Part shown: positions 46,360-57,419 of the stretch, piece by piece
Position numbering within the stretch: the first letter of the stretch is position 1
How the letters are laid out: each line of letters begins with the position of its first letter
Source: Echinometra lucunter
Lineage: Eukaryota; Echinodermata; Echinoidea; Camarodonta; Echinometridae
Reading direction: 5' to 3'
Assembly: GCA_029962745.1 (NCBI GenBank)
Contig: CM057153.1
Location: 14,952,435 to 15,016,434, forward strand
Length of the DNA: 64,000 nt
Notes under the pieces: model-generated
The model's input: the letters and a program-made list of their open reading frames with translations, nothing else
Database searches by the model: none
What the model was told of the DNA's origin: nothing
Program-made: the position numbers and the translations under genes

Positions 46360-49300
46360 CTATGCATTTTATACCAACGTGTGCATGTGGGGTTATTTTT
46401 TAAGTAATAAAATACGCAATAGGTGCAGGTTTAATTTCATCCAATATTCACATTGAAATGGGGGGGGGGGGGGTCATCTATCCCTTCCACCCCATACAAT
46501 AAGAGCCGTTGGTTGAAGGCAGTGTTGTATGCAACGTACATGGTTTTCGGCGTAACTAACAAAGTTGTATCCCTCCAAACAAAAACAAAACAAAAACAAA
46601 ACAAAACAATTAAAAACAAACATCTTTAAGCGGGTCTGTGTTAGTGGAGTGTATCAGATGACAGCCGGACGACCCCTTTCCTCATTTCACGAGGACTCAG
46701 AAGTCTGGATACGCCGCCTTAGAAAATAGATCACCAAACCGCAGTCAAATAAAACAAGTTCAAATCTAACGGAGATAGCCTAGCCAGTGGCACAAAGGGG
46801 TAGCAAGGAGAAGGAGGAAATAGGGGGGGGGGGGGGGGGGAAGGGGAGGGGATATTTTCAATGATTATTCAACGCGACATCTGAAAACAAGCAATGTCCA
46901 AAAAAAATTCTTTCAACCTGCTTGATAACTTACAACACGTCTCAAGTTTACAAGCGTATCTTGTAAACTTGATATTCCACGCTTGCTGTAACGTCACGTC
47001 ATGTAAACTGAGTGATTTAAGGGTAAAAGCACAAAATTTGATTATCTTGTAATAGAGATAACGTGCTTAACGAATAGGATTTTATTGCAAAGGAAAAATC
47101 TACACATGATATATGTATGACGTGTTGGCTTTCCTTGAAAGATTAAAACTGTATAATGGCTTTGAGGGTCCGTGTTGTTCTATAGCCGAATGCGCTTGAT
47201 ACCAAGTTGTTATGTTAAAAACTCCCCCCCCTTTTTTTTTTTATACAGTTGTGCTTTCGTAAATGCCCAGCTGAGTATTGTTCTACGTGTTACATTAATC
47301 ATGATAAAAGGTGGGTTTATATAAACAAACTAGAAAAAAACAAACAAACGATGGACTGTGATAGTCTAGAATACGTACACATTGTTTTGTTGGTGCAAAA
47401 CGTTGATAACCGTAAGCTATGGCTTGACCATGGAACTACTAGAAATGGAATGTTAACGGGAGCCTTCCTTTGATCCGATGATCGTCATCGCCTTCTGATT
47501 ATGTGCATCTTAATGAGAAAATTCAGGTGTTTGCACAATAGTGATGGCGTGAGCATGTTCGCTCACTGACAAAGGAGCAGTTTCCCTCACGCGGGTTATG
47601 TTTAGCAGGTGTCTGCTTTTTCAGAATGTCTTAATCGAAACACTTCTGATGGCATTGATGGGGAGCAGCAAAGTTGAAAAGTAGACGATTTTTGTAATAT
47701 GAAATTGATCATTACTGATCCGCTCACTTTCGCACACCCATATAACCTTATATAACAATTAGAAGGCCGTGATCTTTGTAAGCCCAGTGCGTCGTAACTC
47801 TCATGAGGAAAATGCGGAAAACGGGATTTTTAATCTAAAAAAATCAATCAAAATATAACCTCTGTCTTGTAATATCAACACGTTTTTCAAAATAAAACAT
47901 AAGAAACAGCGATTTCCGATTATAAACCGGAACTGCACATCGACTTTCCATGATTTAAGCGATTTATTATCTTCTGCGCATAATATAGTTTATACACAAT
48001 GCCAAATCACTGCCTTGCTTCTCTCTGGCTAATTGGCGGTGACCCTCATGAGATTAAAGTGGAGAAACATTATAGGGGTCATATTCTGGGTTGCCGAATG
48101 ATCATGGTTACACCTTTGAATATAGAGTGACAACATGGGGGATCCTTAATGTTTGGATTGATATCAATAAATTTTTGAATGTGAAAATTTGAATTTGCTC
48201 TACAGTCAAGGTATGAATACAACCTCCTCCCCCCCCCCCCATGGTCGTCAATTGCTGTGCACACGTGCGACCAACAATAAAAAACAAACAAAATCGAACA
48301 AACAAAACAAAACACAAACACGAACAAAACGTGAATAGTAGTAGAGGAAGTATTTGCTGTATACGTCGTGTGAAGGGGTTGACCTTCCATTTAGAATGTC
48401 ATAATTATGTAGAAAATCAGAAAAGGGGGCACGAATTCTGATTTTGTTGAAATGCATTAATTTTTATTGTTTGAACTTGTTTAGGAAGCAAATATTTGAA
48501 GAAAAGGCACAGAAAAGAACAAAAGTCGGAAAGGGCATAATATGTGATTTGGAACAATTCAGTTCAATTCAATTCAATTCAGTGGTTTTATTCATATTTT
48601 CATCGCGACAGTGAATACTGTCGAATTGCGAAAATATTTACAGAGTAAAAATGACAAAAAACATCCACATATAAATTCAAATACATATAGACATAATGTT
48701 TACGATGAACTGTACATGTAGTATGCATGACATTAAAATAATGATAACACTGACGAATTTAAATATAAATTATTGCACCAACGAGTTTTATGAGATATGT
48801 GAAAAAAATGAAATTACTTCAGACAGAAATAAAATCATTAACTTTAAATATGTATTGCAAAAATGGATCAAATTCTTATTCAGGTTTGTTGTTTTGATGA
48901 CGTTCTGATTCTGTCACGCGCATGTACACAAATACACTATAACTGGATACGACAATGAACTCATGCTGCAAGTAAAAGTGGATAGATCGTTCGTCACAAA
49001 TGACTACAGATGTTAATTAGATGCACCTTTCAGTTGGCATAGCTTTGACATGTGCCCAATTTTACTAATGGGTGTTTGTTCTGGGAAAGTTAGATCACTG
49101 CGAGAGGTCGAAGTAACCGAGCCAATGAAATTACCTGTTGGGAATTCACTACCACTAAAAGACAAGGTTTTATGCCCTTTTAATCCCTCTTATGGATTGG
49201 ATCTGTGATGTTATTATCTTAACAGCCAAATATTCATCTTGTGGAGGGGTTACGGGGGCATTGTCGTTTGTTATTGTTGTTGTTGTTGTTGTTTTACATT

Positions 49301-49590
49301 TGCTTTCCAATTCCTCTGTGTCTTTTGAAACGCGTCGGTCTCTCTTCCCCGTATCGATATCACCTGTGATCGATGCTTTGTGAAAGAAAACAAGTATCGT
49401 GTATGGATCGTCTGCCAAATTACAAAGGGAAGGTCATCACTTTACTGAAGCTAAACAGGCTCTCACTGACTTTTGATTTGAATTGCTGTGACTGGTTGCG
49501 AGGTATGATGGTACAAGCCTGTCTCGGTTTTTCGTTGAAGAATTGTCATTTTACCCACACAAAATGACTTTCTACCAGATTATGTTTATT
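46360..49590. other. Counterpart of 32780-36010, no recognised gene
   Basis: Includes the LINE-like tail at 48555-48690 (AATTC repeats, minus orientation) and homopolymer G and C runs. Frames differ from those of copy 1 by indels, which argues against coding. Confidence 0.45.
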
Positions 49591-49597
49591 TCTACAG

Positions 49598-49727
49598 TTG
49601 TCTCCACAACCTCCGCCGCATAAGAAGCTTCCTGGAAACGATTTTGATGCCGTACTGACTGGGAAAGCTGTTGCAGCAAAATGCCTTTTCCGAGACTTCA
49701 CGGTTTACCAGCGAGCGTTGCAGCTAT
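49598..49727 (+). CDS. Candidate internal exon, second copy
   Basis: Identical over 130 nt to 36016-36145, with the same acceptor (TTTCTACAG) and donor GTGAGT at 49728. If the two blocks are alleles, this is the same exon and not a second gene. Confidence 0.5.
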
Positions 49728-50034
49728 GTGAGTAATTTACCGCTTACTCTGTTTCACGTCATAGATTTTTCTTCTTTTCAATTTATTCAGATGTCTATTT
49801 CCATGAAAATGGGCGCAATATCACGAGCGGGCTGCGGGCAATCGCTTTTTTTCCCCCAAACTATTGAACTCTTGTCACGTTCTGAAATGTGAGAAAGCGA
49901 AGCGGGCGAACCAAATTATTAACATCTTTTGCTGAATGTTTACTGATAGTGAATGATGTCGTGTTTTAATGCATTATGGATAAATGATAAACTCGTTGCC
50001 AATGTAAGGCAACGCTTGCTGAGTACATTATACT

Positions 50035-50123
50035 TGTAGTAAATAGGCGTACGAGGCATACTATTCCGGGGGGGGGGGTGCTCTTGGCCTACTGACCTCC
50101 TGCCTTGTACGCCTATTTCTACA
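50035..50123. mobile_element. Small foldback element, copy 2
   Basis: Counterpart of 36454-36547, with TGTAGTAAATAGGCGTACGAGG paired to the right arm ending TTTCTACA. Confidence 0.5.
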
Positions 50124-51204
50124 TCTATGTTGATGTTGATGAAAGTAAAGAGAGCTATAGTTTACCTGGTATAATACGAGCGAAATAATTATCATAACGC
50201 TAATTATTGTACTGAACTTCCCGTCACACGTGTTGTACCATGCAATGGAATTATACAGGCTAAGAACTCAAGGATCTCCTATAAAATACCTTAAGCAGCA
50301 GAGCCCATACCTTTAAAGGTTAAATCCTCGGTAAGCTAAATCACATCATGACTGCACTACAAAGAGTTATCATTACCATCGAAATGCTTGTTCACCCCAC
50401 CCCCCCCCCCTCCCGAGGTCATGGCATAATCGCACAAAGCAGATTTTCAAAATTCCTCTAAAAATGTTAATTCATCATTATGCATCTTCGACATAGGTAT
50501 ATGGAAGATAGTTTACAAAGTAGCATTTATTTGTTTATTCTTCTTTCAGTCATTTCTCCTTCTCATTCATTTATCATCCGTTCCTCTTGAAGCAACCGTT
50601 TCAAATTTTATTTGTCAGGAAAAAAATCACCATGACATATACAAATCAAGAGATGCAAATCCACCGCATCCACAAGAAAACTATCATATAAAACTAAGAA
50701 ATAAAATAGAATAAAGACTTTAAAATCTGAGTGGCCAAAAAGTGTAGATTTTACATATGCCTTTTAAATGTGCTCGGAATGAGTAAGATACCAGAACGCG
50801 TAGAGCTTCTAGGCATGGTGCGTTCGTTGCTACTGCATGGGGGAAAAGGCCCGGATTCCATTTCAGTGTATAAGTACAATAAGATGATCGGTCTTTTAGA
50901 GCTAGATTTTAGCCATCATTCAAACAAGGAAACACTGCCTTATTACAGGTATACCAACAATACTGTAGTGTTTCCTTGTAGGGATTTACACGATTTTAAA
51001 TATTTGTAACCAGATTGTTTTACCATCCACTTTGACTTAAGGAAAATTCGAAGATTTTGAACAATAAAGTTGCGCCACCGTGCAACTTGGCTTTTATTAT
51101 AATTATGCGAGCTAACATGTGACCTGCTTATACATTGCATTGTAATCATAAGTTTGTATTGCTGAAAGGGTTAGTGTTCCCGGTACGGGATGGAGGTACG
51201 GGGG

Positions 51205-51560
51205 ATGGAGGGGCGGCCGCCCTATCATTTTCAACTGATAGAAGAAGAAGAAGAAGAAGAAGAAGAAGAAGAAGAAGAAGAAGAAGAAGAAGAAGAAGAA
51301 GAAGAAGAAGAAGAAGAAGAAGAAGAAGAAGAAGAAGAAGAAGAAGATGAAGATGAAGATGAAGATGAAGATGAAGAAGAAGAAGAAAGAAGAAGAGTAT
51401 AGGGGAACAAAGGACAAGATCATGCAACTATACAATAGCCCTATTTGTTCATTTAAAAAGTAAATAAACTCACCTGGGCCAAGGTTAAGAAACGGAAAAT
51501 ATTAACCACGTCATCTTGCCCCCTATAAAATTACCCTGGTGCCGCCCTGGCCCGGTATAT
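51205..51560 (-). mobile_element. hAT-like MITE with (GAA)n core, inverted relative of 1587
   Basis: Left GGAGGGGCGGC and right GCCGCCCTGG ends. CTATTTGTTCATTTAAAA near the right end is the complement of the word shared by 1587 and 23533. A (GAA)n tract with GATGAA variants fills 51241-51390. CCCGGTA occurs near both outer edges (51179 and 51552), but whether it is the target duplication is unclear. Confidence 0.65.
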
Positions 51561-51628
51561 CGAATGTGTGATCTTTCAGTTTTAATTATTGATCTATACA
51601 CATGTAGTTGGCTTTAGAAGGATAGAAC

Positions 51629-51655
51629 AATGATGACGATGATGATGATGACGAC

Positions 51656-51692
<37 letters not shown>

Positions 51693-51708
51693 CTGATGAT
51701 GAAAACAA

Positions 51709-51760
<52 letters not shown>

Positions 51761-51764
51761 ACTA

Positions 51765-51808
<44 letters not shown>

Positions 51809-51851
51809 ACTACTACTGCTGCTGCTGCTACTACTACTACTACTGCTACTA

Positions 51852-51889
<38 letters not shown>

Positions 51890-51902
51890 ACTACTACTAC
51901 TG

Positions 51903-51966
<64 letters not shown>

Positions 51967-52135
51967 TATTACAATTGCTACTACTGCTACAAATGATAAT
52001 GACGACGGTGATGATGATAATATAATAATAATAATGATGATAATAATAATAAAAATAATAATAATAATAATGATGATAATAATGATAATGATGATGATGA
52101 TGATAATGCTGGTAATAACAACAAATAATAATAAT
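51629..52135. repeat. (GAT)n, (ACT/GCT)n and (AAT)n compound microsatellite
   Basis: GATGAT to about 51700, then alternating blocks of ACT and GCT triplets to about 51975, then AAT/GAT triplets. The long Leu, Val/Ala/Ser and Thr frames are artefacts. Confidence 0.95.
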
Positions 52136-52139
52136 AATG

Positions 52140-52844
52140 ATTTTCTTTTACAAAGCGCCTTTTCATTAGATATACACTTTAATATCACCTTATTCTTTTC
52201 TGTACTGAAATATAGTCCTACAGGTTTTTCATGTATTTGTATAAGCATTCACACCTTTTAGCTCATGCTGTAATATCCGTACCATTAATGAGAGCCAGAG
52301 GAACATTAAATCATGTGTTAAATGATATGTAGTAACGCCCTTATGGCTCTAAGTAGACAATTATTCTAATTTCTCTTCTGACGTGGCTCATGTTAGTTTT
52401 CATGCCGCTCAAATTGACTGGCAACCGTGTGGATATTGTGCATGCATGCATTCATGCCAACTGGGTTGTCATTCCAATACAAGATACAAGACCAACATTT
52501 TTTATTTTATCTTTTTTTTTAAATGCATGCCTGATTAATGGAAGCGGATCGATGCTCGAGTTTCCTTTTTTTGTAGAAAATACGGCTATGTACATGTAAA
52601 TTCAATCACTTTGAACGAGAAAGGTTATGAAAGAGATATATATGCAATTAACAAGTGGGGGGGGGGGGCTTGAAATGAGATCCAGTTGGGGATTTTCGAT
52701 GTGACGGTCCACTTTTAAATCCCACGTCAACGGCCCCCCAGACCCCCCCCCCCCCCCCCTCCCCTCCGACTCTACCGCTCCATTTCAGAGTTATGGGAGA
52801 TCAAAATCAGACAAGCAGACCGGGTCATTAAGAAAAAAATCTAA
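52140..52844. other. Intergenic, no gene recognised
   Basis: G run at 52659-52668 and C run at 52744-52759; otherwise nothing supported. Confidence 0.4.
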
Positions 52845-53213
52845 TACTGCTTTCACATCAAGGTACGGTCGCTGCGACCGTACCCAGCGACCGATCGGAC
52901 GTGCTTTCACACCTCCGTCAAAATTTGGTCAGGCCCAGAGCGATCGGTCGCTGTATAGCTGACCTAGCCGGAAGCGGAAGTAGAGATAGTGCGTAGGCAT
53001 GTATGGGGGTCATTGCATTTCGATCGGTCGCTGAGTACGATGTGCTTTCACATCTAACTTGCATCGGTCGCGATCGGTCGCTGAAGTACCTCAGCGACCG
53101 TACTCAGCGACCGATCGTTTTTGACCAAAACGATCGGTCGCAGCGACCGATGAAATGCTTTCACATTATGATTTCATCGGTCGCAGCGACCGTACCTTGG
53201 TGTGAAAGCAGTA
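52845..53213. mobile_element. Cascade palindrome TIR element with CGGTCGCTG units
   Basis: 369 bp. Ends TACTGCTTTCACATCAAGG and CCTTGGTGTGAAAGCAGTA are complementary and flanked by TAA (52842-52844, 53214-53216). A 3 bp TAA target would fit PIF/Harbinger-type elements; TA with CTGC ends is the alternative. The interior holds many direct and inverted copies of CGGTCGCTG/CAGCGACCG. GCTTTCACA recurs at about 52849, 52912, 53042 and 53156. Confidence 0.8.
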
Positions 53214-53275
53214 TAAGACAATAAAATGACAAATCACACAAAAACTGTCAAAAGTACAATGTGTAGATATTTTTT

Positions 53276-53445
53276 GGTGCCGTGGGTATCGGTAAGGCTC
53301 TTGTCTCACAATATGAATAAGAGGCCCTGGGTGCGATCCTCGCTCGTTGCTTACTGCTTTGGAAAAGGTGTTTTACCCACATTGTCTCTCTCGACCCGGA
53401 TGTATTAAAATGGGTACATGGAGACGCTAGATTAATAATAATTGC
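53276..53445 (+). mobile_element. tRNA-derived SINE, second family
   Basis: Head GGTGCCGTGGGTATCGGTAA with an A-box-like segment and GGGTGCGATCC as B box (about 53329-53339). It is followed by GGTGTTTTACCCACATTG and AAAATGGGTACATGG, a SINE body unlike that at 32634. Confidence 0.65.
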
Positions 53446-53814
53446 CCCAGTAGTAATATTGATGTGGCTACTGGATAAATAAAACCCCGTTAAAGTAATC
53501 CCCGTGGCCCCTAATGATAATACTGTCTGATTTCTAAGGCAAACACAACACGTGGAAATAGAGTGATCGTTACCAACATGCATATCATTATAATTATGCT
53601 CTCGAGAAACTATTGCGTAATGAATATTCTCTCCCATTATCAGACCTCGAATCCACTTATCCTGCATGCATGCTTTTATTTGATAATGCATGGGAAATGT
53701 GCAGGGAGACTGAAAGAGAAAGAGAATAGAGAGAAAAACCGAGAGAGAGAGAGAGAACTAAGAAAGAGGAGAAAGAGAATGGGGGAGAAGAGTGAGAGAG
53801 AATGAGGGGGGTGA

Positions 53815-53853
<39 letters not shown>

Positions 53854-53860
53854 GAGAGAG
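53815..53860. repeat. (GA)n microsatellite
   Basis: AG repeat inside a purine-rich region that starts near 53700. Confidence 0.9.
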
Positions 53861-54359
53861 ACGAGAGAAGAGCCAGCGGGCCCCATTTAATTATGATAAA
53901 AGGTTGATATTAAAACTCTTTCTGAAAATTACAACCAGTATTAGGGAAAAATTTGATTGACGCCTGAACAATCGCATTTTGGTCCCTGGAGAAAATAGAT
54001 AATGACATTACTCTTCATTATAAAGAAACGACGATATTTTCAAAGTCTTGGAACACAAAAACGCAGTCTCTTTCACAGGAAACTCGTGTGTTACTTTTAA
54101 AAAATAACAGTGCTATGTAAAGAGCAGCAATTATGATCAGTTACGTCATCAGAGTTGTTTTGGGATTTGAAACGCATTAAAAGTACTTCCCCTTACTCCA
54201 TGCTATTAATTGTTCAGTGAATTTCTTTTCCTTTTCTCATGGGATTTTCTATTGTCAGCTTGAAGTTGAACTGAAGGAGTGGAAAGTTCTTTTCCGTTGA
54301 TTCTCAATAAAATCATCAGTCTATACTGCATTCAAGGCCTAGACGGTAGCATTGTTAAT

Positions 54360-54600
54360 ATGGTAATACTAATGATAATAATAATAATTATTATCTACGA
54401 TGGCGCTATCACCCGAGCTTCACACCTGGGTGATTTCTAATTGGCGCCAAAATCATCATTCGCCAATTAGTCGCCGTCTGAAGAAGATGACAGCCGGTCG
54501 TCAAAACTGTCACAGGTAAACAAAATTTTGAATGTGTATAAAGAACTTAACACTTATTTAATTCACCATCCTGATGAACTTATTTCGCAATAATAATTAT
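54360..54600. other. Non-repetitive stretch with a hairpin
   Basis: GGCGCTATCACCCGAGCTTC and CACCTGGGTGATTTCTAATTGG contain local complementarity (ATCACCC/GGGTGAT), with CCAATTAG further on. The matching sequence is at 60420-60600. No gene recognised. Confidence 0.3.
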
Positions 54601-54645
54601 CACTTTTTTAATTATTATCATTATTATCATTATTATCATTACCAT

Positions 54646-54659
54646 TAGTAGTGGTAGTG

Positions 54660-54729
<70 letters not shown>

Positions 54730-54756
54730 AGTAGTAGTAGTGGTGGTAGTAGTAGT

Positions 54757-54797
<41 letters not shown>

Positions 54798-54804
54798 AGT
54801 AGTA

Positions 54805-54874
<70 letters not shown>

Positions 54875-54879
54875 TAGTA

Positions 54880-54927
<48 letters not shown>

Positions 54928-54962
54928 TAGTAGTAGTAGTAGTAGTAGAAGTAGTAGTAGTA
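54646..54962. repeat. (AGT)n microsatellite
   Basis: About 315 bases of AGT triplets with GGT and GTGTAGT interruptions. The counterpart at 60722-60880 is half as long and includes a (TTG)n block absent here. Confidence 0.95.
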
Positions 54963-55574
54963 TCATTATCATTACTATCTATCATTATTATCATCATATT
55001 GTTGTCATTTTGTTTATACCTCAATACGTCCTGTATGGGTGGCGTCTACCGAAGGAGGCCATGGCGGGGGAGGGGAGGGGGGGGGGGGAGATGGGTATTA
55101 GGATTCGAATAGGCCAGTATACATAGGGGCAATATTTTTCACAGGAGAGATATTCCCTCCATGTCACCTTAACCCCACCTTATTAAAAGGTGTTCCATTA
55201 ACTGAACCCCAGTCTTTCCGATATCAGTGGATATCATTGTGGAATTTATTGATATTAGATAAAAGTATGACCATGAAATATCAAATGTGAAAATATGTGA
55301 ATCATAAAATAGGTACACAGCTGATTATCAACGTTATATACTGGTAATATACGTATATGCAGCGGCATGAAAAAGAATCCCTCGAGGACATTCTGAATTG
55401 ATTTTTGTTTATAATTATGAAGTAGAAAATTATGACGTTTGCACGACTCCGGGGAATAACACTTAAAAATATTGCGGAAGATCATAAACCCTGAAGAGTA
55501 CCGCACACAGACGTAGACTCAATTGTGGAAAAAAAAATACATATGACAACAATCACTCGGTCTTAGAAGCAGAA

Positions 55575-55939
55575 GGGCACCGTTTCATAAAACTTTTATC
55601 AGTAACAACTCCACATTTCTATATATGACAAATTTGCTCTCAGCCAATCAAATGCAAGGATTTGTTGAATTTGTTGAATTGGTTTTTTACAGACGTGTAT
55701 CACTCAATATGATTATTTACGTCTGGGACCGACCTTTAACGTCACCATCCGAAAGACGTGGCAAATGTAGATTCATATCTTGCCAAAGGACATTAGTAGC
55801 CGCGGCAGGGATTCGAACCCCGGACCTTGTGGTTCAAAAGTCCGGAGACTTATCCACAGGGCCATAACACCTCCACTTCAGTAGCTTATAACAGTTATAG
55901 CAACTTGTTATTGATAAAAAGTTTTATGAAACGGGCCCC
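55575..55939. mobile_element. Foldback element, GTTTCATAAAAC family, with nested SINE
   Basis: Ends GGGCACCGTTTCATAAAAC and GTTTTATGAAACGGGCCCC; subterminal sequences TTATCAGTAACAA and TTGTTATTGATAA are complementary. The core CAGCCAATCAAATGCAAGGA matches the complement of the 63551 element. A 213 bp SINE interrupts it at 55664-55876. Confidence 0.85.
55664..55876 (-). mobile_element. tRNA-Gln-like SINE nested in a foldback element
   Basis: Minus strand: TTATGGCCCTGTGGATAAGTC head, then CCGGACTTTTGAACC (CTTTGAA anticodon-loop sequence, anticodon TTG, with one extra T here), B box GGTTCGAATCC. A 3' part follows, ending in CAATTCAACAAATTCAACAA repeats. The paralogous element at 63551-63702 lacks it exactly between GCTACTGAA and ATCCTTGCAT, giving an empty site. 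Confidence 0.8.
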
Positions 55940-56648
55940 AAAATGGATCATTCCAAACATATCGTGAAATGTGAGAGCATTTCAAGAGCTATCGCATAAG
56001 ACATGTCCTTTCTATTTGTTTGTTTTGTTTTGTTTTTACCTTTAATGTTGTACACACTCATTTAAAATAGAAGCCTGAGTTTTTGGAGAAGTAAAACAAA
56101 TAATAGCGCTTTCATGTTTATGTCAGATTGAAGGAATATCATAACAGAAGTATCCCTCCAAACGGATTCTTAAAAGGTCCTCACATTCTCACGTTCGATA
56201 CTATGACTGGAAAAAAGCGAGTCATTGGCCCCCAGTTAGTAATGTGTAGTATCCCCCATTTCTGTGTGATGTGCATGTGCGTTTCAACAAGATCGAGTTG
56301 ATTTCTGTTCTTTTAATGATTTCAAAACCTTAAAGGTAATAGCCCACATTTGCACACATTGTTTCAGAATTTGAAGAGAAATAAGCCAATTTCAATTTTA
56401 AATGACAGAATACTTATGTAAAACTATCATGTTCATCAAGTGAAAAGAATGGTTTTTACTCTTAAAGCATCTGCGAGACGCCTTTACAAAACAAGAAAAA
56501 TTTTGTTGAATATTCCTTCTCAATCCTAAACGGGAATGTACTGGGATCTAAACTTTACGAGTGTTTTTCTGTGGCTTAAAGCAATCTAAAGTAAAATATT
56601 TGTGCAGATTGGTGGTGGTACTTGCAAATGTGGGCTACTACCTTAGGG

Positions 56649-56735
56649 CAGGGGTGGCCAACCTTTATGTTAGCCACAGCTGACAATTGGGATAACTTGG
56701 CGTGCCGCTGGTAGTCTTCTGCCCCCCCCCCCCCC
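56649..56735. mobile_element. hAT-like element remnant (left end only)
   Basis: CAGGGGTGGCCAACC end, then GCGTGCCGCTGG and a C tract. The right end is missing; contig 3 has both ends of such an element at 62983-63450. An internal deletion probably removed the rest here. Confidence 0.6.
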
Positions 56736-57210
56736 CACCCGGTTTTAAAACCTGACCTTATTCTGAACAACTTCGAGGACACCTTATAAACACGTGTCAC
56801 TCTACCAAAGTTTTTTGTTGAATCGTGTTTGAGAAGTAGAAGAGATTTAAGATATAAAAGAAAAATCAGTTCGGTACATAAAAAGTGCGACTCCATTAAA
56901 ACGTTTACACTAAGACTTTCCAGGTTTGGATCTCGACACATGCTCGAGAGGAATTGTGTACTCATGATAGATTCGCGACGATTTTCTAAGTGTGTTTTTT
57001 TTTTTCCAACAGTTCTGTTATTTGGTTGTGTTTATTTGTTTTATTTTTTCGTGAAAGACTGGATTATGTATGCTCATGGTTGATATGTGAACGTTGTCAA
57101 GGGCATGGGGCCCAAGGGGGGGGGGGTGCATGCATCTGCGCTCCCCGCAATTCTGGGGGCCAATATTGGGCAACCGTCACCTCATGGTATCTTTTACCAC
57201 TTGGTGACGA

Positions 57211-57417
57211 TTGGTTCTAAGTTTTACATGGAATTTCATAGCTATTTTCCTTTTCATGCCGGTTGAAACCAAATGTTCGAAAAATGCTTGTTTTTCGAAT
57301 TTTGACACAGAAGAAATCATATCTGCATTGAATGAAGGACTAGACAAGGTCTTCACTGCAGACTATTGCAAAAGGGTGAAACACTCCACAGCTGCATGCT
57401 GCGTAGACGATTTTTAA
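57211..57417 (+). CDS. Unassigned short open frame
   Basis: The second half reads FDTEEIISALNEGLDKVFTA then DYCKRVKHSTAACCVDDF before a stop. Its mixed composition is unlike the low-complexity frames nearby, so it could be a last exon or a transposase C-terminus. No family recognised, no upstream exon identified, and it lies outside the duplicated part available for comparison. Confidence 0.2.
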   Translation: MVLSFTWNFIAIFLFMPVETKCSKNACFSNFDTEEIISALNEGLDKVFTADYCKRVKHSTAACCVDDF

Positions 57418-57419
57418 CA

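Larger units (their letters stand above)
38189..51260 (+). repeat. Duplicated block, copy 2 (start of contig 2)
   Basis: Collinear with 25230-37688 and in the same orientation. Differences include an 804 bp TIR insertion (43897-44700), one instead of three 130 bp units at 45850, longer TA and CA tracts, and many single-base changes. It starts abruptly at the gap, inside the long-TIR element that is complete at 25059-25674. Confidence 0.9.
53942..56881 (+). repeat. Second duplicated block, copy 1 (contig 2)
   Basis: Collinear with 60019-64000 in contig 3. Contig 3 has two large extra segments: 62237-62644, and sequence between about 63010 and 63860. The match begins at the first base after the gap in contig 3. 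Confidence 0.9.

Noticed and set aside
50731..51009. 92-codon frame near the end of copy 2
   Set aside because: The contig 1 counterpart is frameshifted, and part of the frame is a hairpin, so coding is unlikely.
51146..52248. Poly-Glu/Arg, poly-Leu and poly-Val/Ala/Ser frames
   Set aside because: Products of (GAA)n and (ACT/GCT)n microsatellites.
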